A stretch of DNA of 64,000 nt. Source: CAYYYG01 sp964490875 (GTDB lineage Bacteria; Patescibacteriota; Microgenomatia; UBA1406; GWC2-37-13). Of this stretch, positions 41,200-49,759 are shown in pieces (positions within the stretch are counted from its first letter, which is position 1; each line of letters begins with the position of its first letter). The position numbers and the translations under genes are program-made. The notes below the pieces were generated by a model. It had not been told where the DNA came from, did no database searches, and saw nothing but the letters and a program-made list of their open reading frames with translations. The DNA is taken from positions 62,001 to 126,000 of the forward strand of contig CAZBEF010000003.1 in the NCBI GenBank assembly GCA_964490875.1, written 5' to 3'.

Positions 41200-41772
41200 A
41201 TGCCAATTCAGTTCAATGATATTTCTCAATATAAACCGGGGGATATCCTCATTTCTGAAACTGCCATCAAAAAACGTCTTCAAATCTTAGCAGCACAGAT
41301 GGTGAAAGATTACGCCAAAAAAAATCTTCTTATAATTACAGTTATGAAAGGATCGTTTATGGTTTTGGCCGATCTTATTCGTGAACTTCATACAGCCGGT
41401 TTGGAAGATTTCTCAATCAGCGCGGTTACCGTGGGCAGTTATTCCGGTACCCAATCAAATCGAAAGCCTCGATTCAAACATAAAATAGATATTGATGTTG
41501 CGAACCGCCATATTCTTTTGGTCGAAGATATTGTCGATACCGGACACACGCTTCTGTTTGTAATGGAAGAACTTGCAAAACGAAATCCGGCTTCGGTGGA
41601 GTGTTTTTCCCTTCTGTCCAAACCTTCACGCCGCGAAGTTACCATTGATGCCAAATATGTTGGTTTTGTTATTCCAAATGTGTGGATACAGGGGTATGGG
41701 CTAGATACAGACGAATATGGACGCGGAAATCCCAATATAATTGTTGGGCCGGTAAAACCTTCTCACGCATAA
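41200..41772 (+). CDS. hpt: Hypoxanthine(-guanine) phosphoribosyltransferase
   Basis: 190 residues. The PRPP loop is LVEDIVDTGHTL, the flexible-loop region is SYSGTQSNRKPRF, and VGFVIPNVWIQGYGLD is the purine-binding end typical of HPRT. The enzyme salvages hypoxanthine/guanine with PRPP to give IMP/GMP. It sits immediately downstream of the histidine phosphatase. Together with the pyrimidine genes it shows that the cell both makes and salvages nucleotides. Confidence 0.93.
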   Translation: MPIQFNDISQYKPGDILISETAIKKRLQILAAQMVKDYAKKNLLIITVMKGSFMVLADLIRELHTAGLEDFSISAVTVGSYSGTQSNRKPRFKHKIDIDVANRHILLVEDIVDTGHTLLFVMEELAKRNPASVECFSLLSKPSRREVTIDAKYVGFVIPNVWIQGYGLDTDEYGRGNPNIIVGPVKPSHA

Positions 41773-41834
41773 AATTCATATGCTATCATACATTCTGTTG
41801 TAATTCTTACATTTCAATCCTAAAATATAGGCAC

Positions 41835-42827
41835 ATGGCAGCCTATACGGGTCAACATACCAGGCAAATTCCGGATAGAGAGATAGATTCAGAACAATTG
41901 GAAAAAGTTCGGAAATTACTGCATGTCGAGGAGAAGGAAGAACGTCCACCCATGGATGAAATATTTCACGGCGAAAAAATTATCGGCAAAAAATATGATG
42001 CCGGCTTCATGAATACTATCGGCCATGAATTAAACCATTTATTTGTAGCCTATCAATTGGGAATTCCGATGAACGCTACTACCTTAACCGCTCTTCCCGA
42101 AGGGGATACTCTCGGCAAAGTAACTTTACCTGATCATGTAGATTATTCTACGTTACAAATTGTAGCTGCCGCAGGGAGTATACCGGCACACGATGGAAAA
42201 GCACGCGGGTATGGCAGTGATTTATATAAAGCGAAGCTGATTGAAATATTTGGAATGGGGACAACGGTTGCAGAAGCTCAGCGTAAAGCTGCATCACTCA
42301 TAAATTTTTATGACAGTGATGTCCGGATGATGTGCGCAAAGATAATTGCATATTTGCAAACAGAAAAAAATATGTCGCATATTCCTGGTGAAATGCTTGC
42401 TCAAATTGAACAGCGGGCTCGGTACGAACTCAAACAAAATAAAGTGCGGGTAAAGTCGGAAACATTTTTTAAAGCCCCGCCTCCGGAAGAAGAAGCTGAC
42501 AAAAAAACTGTTGAAGCCACGATTGGAAGGCCTCCCGACAAAAGAACAGAAATAGTATTCATGCAAAAAAATGTATGTCTTATTAACCTATTAACCGATG
42601 ATATCGTTGAATCATCAACTCAGGCGTGTAGTGTATGCTTTTATCCCTTACCCGGACACAGTGCAGATTGTGCTATTAAAAAGCAAGCATCTCAAAGCTC
42701 TGAGAATGGAGAAACATCTGAGTTGCCCAAATCAGGTACAAAAACAGTTTTTAAAGGCCATCAGTATCTGGATTTTCGGAAACAAATTCAAGACAGCAGC
42801 TTTAGAAAAAATCATCCCAGAAAATAA
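41835..42827 (+). CDS. Stand-alone M41-like metallopeptidase with C-terminal CCHC-like motif
   Basis: 330 residues from the ATG at 41835 (TAAAAT ends 8 bases before it). The frame is open 51 codons upstream, but that part overlaps hpt. GHELNH (H64, E65, H68) is a zinc-binding helix. What follows resembles the FtsH (M41) protease domain: AYQLGIPMNATTLTALPEGDTLG, AAAGSIPAHDG, and YGSDLYKAKLIEIFG, with the third-ligand region in SDL. The AAA ATPase domain of FtsH is absent. The C-terminus contains C265-x2-C268-x6-H275-x3-C279, a zinc-knuckle-like motif. It is cytoplasmic and may be regulated through the extra module. Confidence 0.7.
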   Translation: MAAYTGQHTRQIPDREIDSEQLEKVRKLLHVEEKEERPPMDEIFHGEKIIGKKYDAGFMNTIGHELNHLFVAYQLGIPMNATTLTALPEGDTLGKVTLPDHVDYSTLQIVAAAGSIPAHDGKARGYGSDLYKAKLIEIFGMGTTVAEAQRKAASLINFYDSDVRMMCAKIIAYLQTEKNMSHIPGEMLAQIEQRARYELKQNKVRVKSETFFKAPPPEEEADKKTVEATIGRPPDKRTEIVFMQKNVCLINLLTDDIVESSTQACSVCFYPLPGHSADCAIKKQASQSSENGETSELPKSGTKTVFKGHQYLDFRKQIQDSSFRKNHPRK

Positions 42828-42888
42828 TTTTCATTTGACACATTATTTACTTACGTGATAGTATGAATATACTTCCTTAATTTCGTCC

Positions 42889-42999
42889 CCAACAGAACCT
42901 AATTCCGCTTTGCAGAGTATCCTATTTGTATGGTATAAGGGTGGCGGCGAGGTCGCGTATACGCGATGTGCAAAGCGGATGCCTGGTTCGTTTTGTTAC
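42889..42999 (+). ncRNA. Candidate structured RNA or 5' leader
   Basis: The stretch is GC-rich against AT-rich surroundings. An 11-bp perfect long-range helix pairs TCCGCTTTGCA (42904-42914) with TGCAAAGCGGA (42969-42979). Outside it GAACC (42895-42899) pairs with GGTTC (42985-42989) and AACA with TGTT. Inside is the hairpin TCGCG-TATA-CGCGA (42953-42966). TTGACA (42835-42840) with TAGTAT about 18 bases later lies just upstream. The next gene starts about 90 bases downstream. It matches no RNA family that I recognise (not tRNA, SRP RNA or tmRNA). Confidence 0.55.
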
Positions 43000-43091
43000 G
43001 CAATTATTACCCGGCTACTACACTACTTTCATTCTCGCTTTTTAATATAGAACTACATTATTAATTAAAAAAGCGGAGGGGGTGAGTTACT

Positions 43092-43244
43092 ATGCCACGC
43101 AAAAAAACAGCTCATAGACAAAGCCGGACAACTCACAAAAATAAAAATGAGGAAGGAGTAAAAGAAAAGGCTCATGAAGCAGTAGAAGGAGTGAAAGGCG
43201 GCGTATCAAACGTCGTAGAAGGTATCAAGAAAGCATTTGATTAA
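43092..43244 (+). CDS. Small basic protein, 50 residues
   Basis: The frame starts MPRKKTAHRQSRTTHKNKN, continues with a helix containing EGVKEKAHEAVEGVKGGVS, and ends KKAFD. A strong Shine-Dalgarno (GGAGGGGG at about 43075-43082) lies about 9 bases before the ATG, and an intrinsic terminator follows. A basic tail plus an amphipathic helix suggests nucleic-acid or membrane contact. The structured RNA upstream could be its leader. Confidence 0.7.
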   Translation: MPRKKTAHRQSRTTHKNKNEEGVKEKAHEAVEGVKGGVSNVVEGIKKAFD

Positions 43245-43277
43245 AACAATATGTACAGTTATTTTACAGTAGCATAG

Positions 43278-43305
43278 GCGCGGCTTAGTCCGCGCTTATG
43301 TTTTT
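43278..43305 (+). terminator. Intrinsic terminator after the 50-residue protein
   Basis: GCGCGG-CTTAGT-CCGCGC followed by TTATGTTTTT, 34 bases after the stop of the small gene. Confidence 0.75.
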
Positions 43306-43310
43306 CTCCA

Positions 43311-44231
43311 TTAATTTCCAAAGCCGGGGATTCTGAGAATTTTAGCAATAGTTTCAACAATAAATACTGCGGAGAAGACAATAATTGTTCCGACAATCGT
43401 TTTTATGATAATACTTTTTCCTCGTTTAACTTGTGAGCTGCTGCCTTTTGAGGTGGTTACCAGGAAAGCTCCATACATAAGCATCACTAATGCAATAGAA
43501 CCAGTCATCGTATAAATTACAGAGGTTATCAATCGAACCAGCGAAGCAGGACCCTGCTCGGTTTGAAATCCCATAGGGGAGCGGACACAGCCTAAGTCTG
43601 AATAAAATGCGCCGACCTGCGGTTTAATCGGCTCTCCGGTTTGATCTTCGATCAGCAGTGTTTCACCCGAGACAGCGTCAGTTGAAGCAGAAGGGTATAA
43701 GCATTCACGGCAGGTATTCCATTTTTGAGGCACCTGTCCTCCTTTACAATAGCCGCACTGGTCGCATTCTGCGTATCGTTTAGTCGATCCGATGCCATAA
43801 GTGAGCAGATTAATATCCAGCAGTAAAGTTCCTTTTTCATCATACATTTTCACTCGTTCGGCTTCTGCATAATAGGGAAGATACAGTGTCAAGCTGGAAA
43901 AACTTGGCAGGCCAATATTACGCGGCGCTGGTGTAACAGTAATTACATCTTCAATTGTGGTAGTATCATAACTAATTTTTCCTTCAAAAAGAACTGCGTT
44001 GTCTGCTCCGGTAATTTTTAGTTCGTAAAAGTTTGCAACGGGATTTGTCTGGTACAGAATAGGATTTCCTGTTTCGATAAAAAGGTTTTGAGTAGTTAAT
44101 TTTGTTGGATTTTCCTGGTTAAGAACTATTTTTAATGTTTGTTGAGGCAACGGCGAAGCTGCATTTACAGATTGGACAGAGATGAATATGCAGTAAATAA
44201 AGACTATACTCAAAGCTAATTTATGTAACAT
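43311..44231 (-). CDS. Exported Cys-rich protein with C-terminal VirB2/TrbC-like helices
   Basis: 306 residues. A cleavable signal peptide (about 1-24, ending NAAS) leads to an exported beta-rich region (about 30-165) and a Cys-rich segment with CDQCGYCKGG and CRECLYP. The C-terminus has two hydrophobic helices (about 232-255 and 275-297) separated by a Lys/Arg-Ser loop (TTSKGSSSQVKRGK), like VirB2/TrbC pilins. Proteins with this end are common in CPR genomes and may form a pilus or surface structure. The start lies 5 bases after the stop of the M64-type gene, so they form an operon. Confidence 0.7.
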   Translation of the reverse strand: MLHKLALSIVFIYCIFISVQSVNAASPLPQQTLKIVLNQENPTKLTTQNLFIETGNPILYQTNPVANFYELKITGADNAVLFEGKISYDTTTIEDVITVTPAPRNIGLPSFSSLTLYLPYYAEAERVKMYDEKGTLLLDINLLTYGIGSTKRYAECDQCGYCKGGQVPQKWNTCRECLYPSASTDAVSGETLLIEDQTGEPIKPQVGAFYSDLGCVRSPMGFQTEQGPASLVRLITSVIYTMTGSIALVMLMYGAFLVTTSKGSSSQVKRGKSIIIKTIVGTIIVFSAVFIVETIAKILRIPGFGN

Positions 44232-44236
44232 ACGTA

Positions 44237-45532
44237 TTACTTAAATTTTTCTAAAACCTTTTTAAAAATATCAAGTTGTAAACGGCTAAATTGTTTAAAA
44301 TCAGCATGTCGCATAATACTATTTTCAGTTGATCTATACGCATTACTAAAGCTACATTCCTTATAACATCCGGCATCAGGATATTTATCTTTCCACGGCG
44401 GGCATGGTTCCGTTTCTGATTTAGATTCATAAATAGAACAATTAGGGTATTTAAAATGTTCTTTTGCACTAGTGTATTCAAAGTTATAATTATACTCATC
44501 GAGTAATCCAGCAATACCATGCCCAAGTTCATGGGATAATGCATCTAGCGAAAGCCGTAATAACATAATTTTCCCTGTTGCAAACCCAGCAGATTTACCA
44601 CCTATATATCTATATAATCTTGCTACTTTATCTGCTTCCACGACATTTTCTGATGCTTTCGGTGTATGTACTAATAAAACATAACCATCGCCGTTGCATG
44701 TACGCATAGATTCGCTGGCGCGGTCAAAATCCCATTTCCACTGGGGTGTAGCGTTGTAGGGTACTCCTGTATTTGTATGAGCAATAAAATTAAACTTGCC
44801 AAATAGTAAGCCAATATTAGTACTTTGAAGGTAATTGACAGCTTCATTGACATCTGCAATAAATGAATTTAAATCCGAATATGAGTATGGAAGAAATACC
44901 AGATCGTATTTGTCTTTATAATTATCTTTACTTCCACGGATAATTTTGCACAGCTCCGGAAGAGGAGTGGGGGTTGGCAATTTTGTTGGTGTTGGCAATT
45001 TTGTGGGTGTTGCTGATGGTAAGTATGGTGGAGTAACAGAGGTAATCGGTGTTGCAGACGGCAGATAGGTAGGTGTTACTGTACCGGCAGGACGGGTAGG
45101 TGATAACGGTTTTGCAGAAGTAACACCAGGAGTTGACGGTGGATTGGTAGGCTGCTGGTTAGAAGGTGCAGATGTGGGTGTGTTTGTTGATGACTTACTT
45201 CCGCAAGTTGATTTATACTCGTTATACCCCTGGACCCAGTCACCGTCTTCATAACTTCCGTCACCGTTTGGATCGCAGTATCCACCGGGATATGTCATAA
45301 AACATCCGCTGGTTTTTGGCGGATGAAAACAGAAATTATCTGTATACCCGGTACCAGCTTCCGGAGGTGGATTACAGGAACAGCTTCCCGCATAGACATT
45401 TTTATTCGTCGGCTGATTCAACAGAGAAAAGCTGAGTGCTAAACCTGATAATGCAATAATCATTAACACAATTCCAGTTCCGACTGAAAATAATCCGCTT
45501 CGATGAAGTGTAAATTTAGTTAATCTGTTCAT
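44237..45532 (-). CDS. Membrane-anchored M64-type metallopeptidase
   Basis: 431 residues. One N-terminal helix (about 17-38) is followed by a Cys-rich segment (50-110), a Pro/Thr/Ser linker (115-190, with repeats of LPSATP and PTKLPTPT) and a catalytic domain. The zinc motif is H334-E-L-G-H338 followed by AGLLDEY (Asp345, Glu346), the HExGH...LxDEY arrangement of the M64 IgA-peptidase family. Further support comes from the Cys-rich NCS...CPPWKDK...CYKECSFSN segment and the late NSIMRH. It is probably an extracellular protease on the cell surface. The VirB2-like protein is co-transcribed. Confidence 0.8.
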   Translation of the reverse strand: MNRLTKFTLHRSGLFSVGTGIVLMIIALSGLALSFSLLNQPTNKNVYAGSCSCNPPPEAGTGYTDNFCFHPPKTSGCFMTYPGGYCDPNGDGSYEDGDWVQGYNEYKSTCGSKSSTNTPTSAPSNQQPTNPPSTPGVTSAKPLSPTRPAGTVTPTYLPSATPITSVTPPYLPSATPTKLPTPTKLPTPTPLPELCKIIRGSKDNYKDKYDLVFLPYSYSDLNSFIADVNEAVNYLQSTNIGLLFGKFNFIAHTNTGVPYNATPQWKWDFDRASESMRTCNGDGYVLLVHTPKASENVVEADKVARLYRYIGGKSAGFATGKIMLLRLSLDALSHELGHGIAGLLDEYNYNFEYTSAKEHFKYPNCSIYESKSETEPCPPWKDKYPDAGCYKECSFSNAYRSTENSIMRHADFKQFSRLQLDIFKKVLEKFK

Positions 45533-45594
45533 ATCAGAAAGAGAATGATATTTTCCAGATTAATATATTAGAGATATATTGTCAATGATCTGTA

Positions 45595-46062
45595 TTACAG
45601 AGAATTTTCTTCTGGAGTATTTTTAGAAGTATTCTGATTTTTTTCAATATATCCTTTCAGACAAATATTGATTAAATAAGACCAGAGTGTGGTTGAAGCA
45701 TCATACGAGGGGAGTTTGGAGGTTAATCCTTCGTGAACAAAATATACTATAGTTTCATGGTATTCATTGTCAGCGAGTTTAAATTCTACAACAGTGCCCA
45801 GCCATTCATTTGTCCGTTTTACATTCTCAAACTTAAAAAACTGGTCAATACACCGCCACACAACTTCGCGGTCGCGGACAATTTTTTCTATCTGCATAAC
45901 CACATACATTTCTCCGAATCGAAATATATTCTTCCCTCCAATAGTTGAATCAACTTCACAGTCCGGCGTCCACCAGGCGGATAGTCCCTCTTTTGTAGTA
46001 AGTGCGGTATATACTGTATGCCGGTCTGCTTGGATTATTGTGTTTATACTAAAGCTTTGCAT
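45595..46062 (-). CDS. AHSA1/START-type (SRPBCC) protein
   Basis: 155 residues with one SRPBCC fold: INTIIQADRHTVYTALTTKEGLSAWWTPD at the N-terminus, strands with GEMYVVMQIEKIV and VVWRCIDQFF, and a C-terminal long helix (LWSYLINICLKGYIE). The family binds hydrophobic ligands or, as in Aha1, contacts Hsp90; here the role is unknown. TATAAT ends 7 bases before the ATG (leaderless). The divergent receiver gene starts 72 bases away, and an Fnr-like palindrome lies between them. Confidence 0.85.
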   Translation of the reverse strand: MQSFSINTIIQADRHTVYTALTTKEGLSAWWTPDCEVDSTIGGKNIFRFGEMYVVMQIEKIVRDREVVWRCIDQFFKFENVKRTNEWLGTVVEFKLADNEYHETIVYFVHEGLTSKLPSYDASTTLWSYLINICLKGYIEKNQNTSKNTPEENSL

Positions 46063-46118
46063 TTCTTATATTATACATTTATATTTCGAACTTGATTTAA
46101 AATTACCGATATAGTACA

Positions 46119-46132
46119 TTGATCTAGATCAC
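46119..46132. promoter_or_regulatory. Fnr-like palindrome between the SRPBCC and receiver genes
   Basis: TTGAT-CTAG-ATCAC matches TTGAT-N4-ATCAA at nine of ten positions and includes the 12-base palindrome TGATCTAGATCA. It ends one base before the ATG of the receiver at 46134 and covers the predicted start of transcription from TATAGT (46110-46115). It also lies about 62 bp upstream of the SRPBCC start. It may be a site for a Crp/Fnr-type protein or a chance palindrome. Confidence 0.35.
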
Positions 46133-46133
46133 T

Positions 46134-46538
46134 ATGGATACTTCATCAAAACAAATACTGCTTATCGAAGATGACATGCTTATTCGCGAATTATATTCTC
46201 GACAATTAATTCTTTCGGGGTTCCAAACAGACGCCTTCGACAATGGAATAGACGGAATCGCAGCTGCTCAAAAAAAACATTACGATCTCATACTTCTTGA
46301 TATTATGATGCCCAAAATGAACGGACTCGATGTACTGAAAGTTTTAAAAGGCGATGAACGGACAAAAAATATGCCAGTACTTTTTCTAACCAATTTAGGC
46401 CAGGATAGTATTCTTCAGGAAGGTGCTAAATTAGGCACCATTGGTTTTCTTATTAAAGCCTCATATACCCCCACCGAAATTATCGACCGCATAAAAGAGA
46501 TTCTCGCAAAGCTTTCTTCGCAACCATCGACTCCTTAA
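46134..46538 (+). CDS. Single-domain response regulator
   Basis: 134 residues, receiver only: acidic pair in IEDDML, phosphoacceptor Asp56 in LILLDIMMPKMNG, Thr in VLFLTNLG and Lys in LIKASY. It shares LLDIMMPKMNG with the receiver at 18602, so the two are probably paralogues of one family used with orphan kinases. The C-terminus ends in a Ser/Pro tail. No kinase lies nearby. The YtxH-like gene follows 57 bases downstream. Confidence 0.9.
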   Translation: MDTSSKQILLIEDDMLIRELYSRQLILSGFQTDAFDNGIDGIAAAQKKHYDLILLDIMMPKMNGLDVLKVLKGDERTKNMPVLFLTNLGQDSILQEGAKLGTIGFLIKASYTPTEIIDRIKEILAKLSSQPSTP

Positions 46539-46594
46539 AATGTGGTATAGTAAAAGCATAGAACTATCTTATTTTATAAATTCTTACATACACT

Positions 46595-47059
46595 ATGGGA
46601 AACAATCGGAGTGCAAAATTCAGTGCAGGTTTAATTATTGGCGCAGTCATTGGCGGACTCAGCGCTTTTCTACTCTCTCCCAAGGCCGGGAAAGAAAACC
46701 GGAAACTTCTTATGAAAAAGTTTAAAGAGCTTCAGGATTCTCTGGGTGATCTGAATGTAAAAGAAAAAGCTGAAGAAATTTTTGGAGAAGTCAGTGAAGA
46801 AGGGATGAAAATGTACAAAACAGCCAAAAAAGATCTGGCAAAGCGGCTTGAAGATGTAAAAGATCAGGTTGAAGATTTTGATCAGGAAAAGTACACCAAA
46901 ATGGTTGAAGACGTCATGGAAGATGTCAAAACCCAGATGAAAGCTTCAGGCAAGCATGTAGAAAAATTACGCGGTTATCTTTTGGAAAATTGGAATAAGA
47001 TCGCGGAGAATGACGGCACCATCGATCTGAAAAAAAAGACGCATAAGAAAAAAAGTTAA
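46595..47059 (+). CDS. YtxH-domain membrane-associated protein
   Basis: 154 residues. An N-terminal glycine-rich helix (FSAGLIIGAVIGGLSAFLLSPKAGKENR) is the YtxH signature. A long charged helix or coiled coil (40-130, with KFKELQDSLGDLNVKEKAEE) follows, then a Lys-rich tail. Proteins of this type are small stress-associated envelope proteins of unknown activity. The next gene also encodes a small membrane protein, 18 bases downstream, so they form an operon. Confidence 0.8.
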   Translation: MGNNRSAKFSAGLIIGAVIGGLSAFLLSPKAGKENRKLLMKKFKELQDSLGDLNVKEKAEEIFGEVSEEGMKMYKTAKKDLAKRLEDVKDQVEDFDQEKYTKMVEDVMEDVKTQMKASGKHVEKLRGYLLENWNKIAENDGTIDLKKKTHKKKS

Positions 47060-47077
47060 TAATTGTAAAAATACATT

Positions 47078-47332
47078 ATGGATCTTCAATCAATATTTTA
47101 TGTAGTAGGCATTATATTTATGGTCATGATGATCGGGCTTCTGCTATCAATCGCTTATTTTCTCACAAAAGTCCAGCAGAGTATTCAATCAATGCGTGAA
47201 AATATTGTCAATAAAACACAGGAGATTAAAGAAAATGCCAATGGCAAGATTGCAGGCGTTGCGGGCAGTCTGGTTACCGCATTTATTATGTCTCGCGTTA
47301 AAGATATGCTGAAAAAGAAAAAAGAGTCTTAA
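47078..47332 (+). CDS. Small DUF948-like membrane protein
   Basis: 84 residues. One N-terminal helix (FYVVGIIFMVMMIGLLLSIAYFL) is followed by a polar helix (VQQSIQSMRENIVNKTQEI) and a second, weaker hydrophobic stretch with a Lys-rich end. The pattern resembles DUF948/YtxG-type partners of YtxH proteins. It follows the YtxH-like gene by 18 bases and overlaps the end of the convergent ATPase gene by four. Confidence 0.65.
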   Translation: MDLQSIFYVVGIIFMVMMIGLLLSIAYFLTKVQQSIQSMRENIVNKTQEIKENANGKIAGVAGSLVTAFIMSRVKDMLKKKKES

Positions 47333-49695
47333 TTCTTTTTTTCCTGCTGTGCAGTCTGCGGTTGTTTTGGTTGTTTATTGGGCTTTGGAGAGGGTTTCTG
47401 TTTAGTAACAGCTGTTTTTGAGTTATCTAGGGGTGCCGGCTCATCAATTGGTTCGGGCACCATTTCAGGATTACTAATCGAAATGCCGGTAGGTTTTCTT
47501 CCGTATTTTTCTTTCGAAAGGCGGACAATTTTCTCCCGATTTTCATTTTTCAAAGAAGGAAGCGGCAGCGTTTTGGCAGGGAAGGGGAACGAGGTCATAT
47601 TATCTATCGCGAGTTTAACGATAATTTCATATTTTCCCAGCGAAACCAAATCGGTATCAGAATATAAACCGGCAAACTCTTTACTCAACGCCTGCGCATC
47701 GCGTGCTCCCGTCACAAAAGTCATCAGTGTTCCTACGTTGCCGAATATGGCGCGCTGAACTTCTTCGTCAAGTTGATCAATGTATTGATTAGCAAGGGTA
47801 AGCGCCAGCCGGTATTTACGAGCTTCCGATAATATTTTCAAAAACGAAGAAGTGGCGAAATTCTGAAACTCGTCGACATAGAGGAAGAATGGTGTGCGTT
47901 CTTCTTCTTTTTTATATGCCCGGCTCATTGCGGTAAGCTGAATCTGAGTAATGATCATAGCTCCCAGGAGTGCGGCATTGTCTTCTCCCAGCTTTCCCTG
48001 AGACAAATTCAGAAGCAAGATCTTCTTATTATCCATTATATCTTCCAGATTAATCGTCGACTGCGCCCGGCCTATGATCGGACGAATCATAGGTGAAGTA
48101 ACAAACTGTCCAACTTTATTTTGAATCGGCGAAATTGCTTCTGCCTTCATCCGCGGCGGCATCACATCAAACTCCTGCTCCCAGAATGCTTTGATAACAG
48201 GATCAGTAATCCGTTCTACTGCTTTTTTGCGGAATTTTTCATGAGCCAAAAGAGGCAGAACGTCGGCCAGCGTTGCATTCGGCATTTCAATAAGAGTCAG
48301 AATAACATTTCTCAAAATATATTCAAGCCGCGGCCCCCAGCTGTGGGCGTACAGTTTGCTGAAAATCGAAACGATACCGGAGGCAATTAAATGTTTATAC
48401 TCTGGATGATGTGTTTCAAGCACGTTCAATGAGAACGGCCTGGTGAAATCAAACGGTTCCAGATAAATTACGTCATTTATCCGCCGTTTTGGAATATAGT
48501 TCATCACAATTTCGGTAAGGTCTCCGTGCGGATCGATAATGCCGATACCACGGTCTTTCCGAATATCATCAATCGCCATGTTGGCAATAAGGGTAGATTT
48601 ACCAGAGCCTGTCTTTCCCATGATGTAAATATGTTTTGCCCGGTCTACCGATTTCACACCAAATATTGATTCTTTATTTTTAAATTCAGTCTTGGCAAAA
48701 AAGTTAATATCTTTTTTCTGCACTTCGGCCTTTTCTTTTGCTGCTTCGGTTGCATTTGGGGGCAGCATAGGGGAGACAGGCAGATTTTCGGGTGGTTCGC
48801 CTTTTAAAGTTTTTCCCCAGGCGATATTTTTGATTCCAGCCAGAAGAATTCCCGAAGGGTGCCATAAAGTAGCAAGCTCCTGTGAATTTAAAATCTGATT
48901 CCCCCGTTCGAAATATGTCATTCTTCGCTCTTTTATACGTTTTAAAAGCCGGTCATGGCCAAGGATTGGTTTTTTGAAAATAAACTGGTTTCCTTCTCCC
49001 GAAGAATAACTGCCGAATGTACCGGCAAGATTTTGCAGATAGTGTAAAAGCGGCAGATTTTTGTTGCTTGTTCCGACAACCAATCTAATTGCAGCTTTTC
49101 CCCCCTGAAACGAAGCTTTTTTAGCGATCATAGATTTATTGGCATCGGGGTTTGAAACAGTCTGCGAACTCCCTGTCAAAGGGTTTTTTGCATATACTTT
49201 GGAAGCATCCAGTACTTTCTGCTGCCAGTGGTAGGTTGTGGGAGTAACAATAAGTTGAACTGCCATCCGGATTTGAGAATCTTGTTTAGAAAGAAAGCCG
49301 ATAAGCGAGGCAAGAGGATCTACGGTAGCAAAATCACCGTATGTTTTTATCGGCAAATAGAAGTATGAATTCAGCACCATTTCGCCAACCATCATATTCG
49401 TTGATTTAAATACTATATCCAGCGGATCTGTGGTTTTTTGGATCTTTACAAGAGGGTACGACGAGGTGAGCAGGCTTTTGGCGAACTCTTCTGCCTCGCG
49501 TGGAACCGTAGTATAGAAGTAAATCATCTGAGAAAGAAGAAATATCTCAAAGGAATAGGTTTTAGGCCGTATGTACAATCTCTTCCATAATGGAATATGT
49601 GAGGGCAGCAGAGAAGAGAATATCTGGGTAGCAGCCTCGATCGGTGTTTCGTCGTCTTTTGGTGTTCGTATCTGTAAGTGTGATAATGCAGACAT
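47329..49695 (-). CDS. HerA/TraG-type ATPase (type IV secretion coupling-like)
   Basis: 788 residues from ATG 49695, chosen because TATACT ends six bases before it. The long N-terminal domain (1-340) is of a type seen in CPR T4SS-like ATPases. The motor domain has Walker A G-KTGSGKST (360-368), GIGIIDPHGDL, Walker B in FFLYVDEFQNF, and a sensor-like ANQYIDQL. The C-terminal tail is Pro/Gln/Lys-rich. Such ATPases pump DNA or pilus subunits. Homologues are universal in CPR genomes and are thought to work with pilin-like proteins, such as the VirB2-like protein at 43311. The substrate is unproven. Confidence 0.85.
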   Translation of the reverse strand: MSALSHLQIRTPKDDETPIEAATQIFSSLLPSHIPLWKRLYIRPKTYSFEIFLLSQMIYFYTTVPREAEEFAKSLLTSSYPLVKIQKTTDPLDIVFKSTNMMVGEMVLNSYFYLPIKTYGDFATVDPLASLIGFLSKQDSQIRMAVQLIVTPTTYHWQQKVLDASKVYAKNPLTGSSQTVSNPDANKSMIAKKASFQGGKAAIRLVVGTSNKNLPLLHYLQNLAGTFGSYSSGEGNQFIFKKPILGHDRLLKRIKERRMTYFERGNQILNSQELATLWHPSGILLAGIKNIAWGKTLKGEPPENLPVSPMLPPNATEAAKEKAEVQKKDINFFAKTEFKNKESIFGVKSVDRAKHIYIMGKTGSGKSTLIANMAIDDIRKDRGIGIIDPHGDLTEIVMNYIPKRRINDVIYLEPFDFTRPFSLNVLETHHPEYKHLIASGIVSIFSKLYAHSWGPRLEYILRNVILTLIEMPNATLADVLPLLAHEKFRKKAVERITDPVIKAFWEQEFDVMPPRMKAEAISPIQNKVGQFVTSPMIRPIIGRAQSTINLEDIMDNKKILLLNLSQGKLGEDNAALLGAMIITQIQLTAMSRAYKKEEERTPFFLYVDEFQNFATSSFLKILSEARKYRLALTLANQYIDQLDEEVQRAIFGNVGTLMTFVTGARDAQALSKEFAGLYSDTDLVSLGKYEIIVKLAIDNMTSFPFPAKTLPLPSLKNENREKIVRLSKEKYGRKPTGISISNPEMVPEPIDEPAPLDNSKTAVTKQKPSPKPNKQPKQPQTAQQEKKN

Positions 49696-49759
49696 ATTTA
49701 CAGTATAGCAGATACGCAAATGGAAGCTATTGAGAAGATATTCTGCATCGTGGCAATAT

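Noticed and set aside
41682..41834. 51-codon N-terminal extension of the M41-like gene
   Set aside because: It overlaps hpt in another frame and lies upstream of the -10 box. The extension is Cys/Trp-rich and unlike the rest.
18602..46538. Classic two-component pair with DNA-binding response regulator
   Set aside because: All three response regulators are single receiver domains. The DNA-binding winged helices in this window belong to proteins without receivers.
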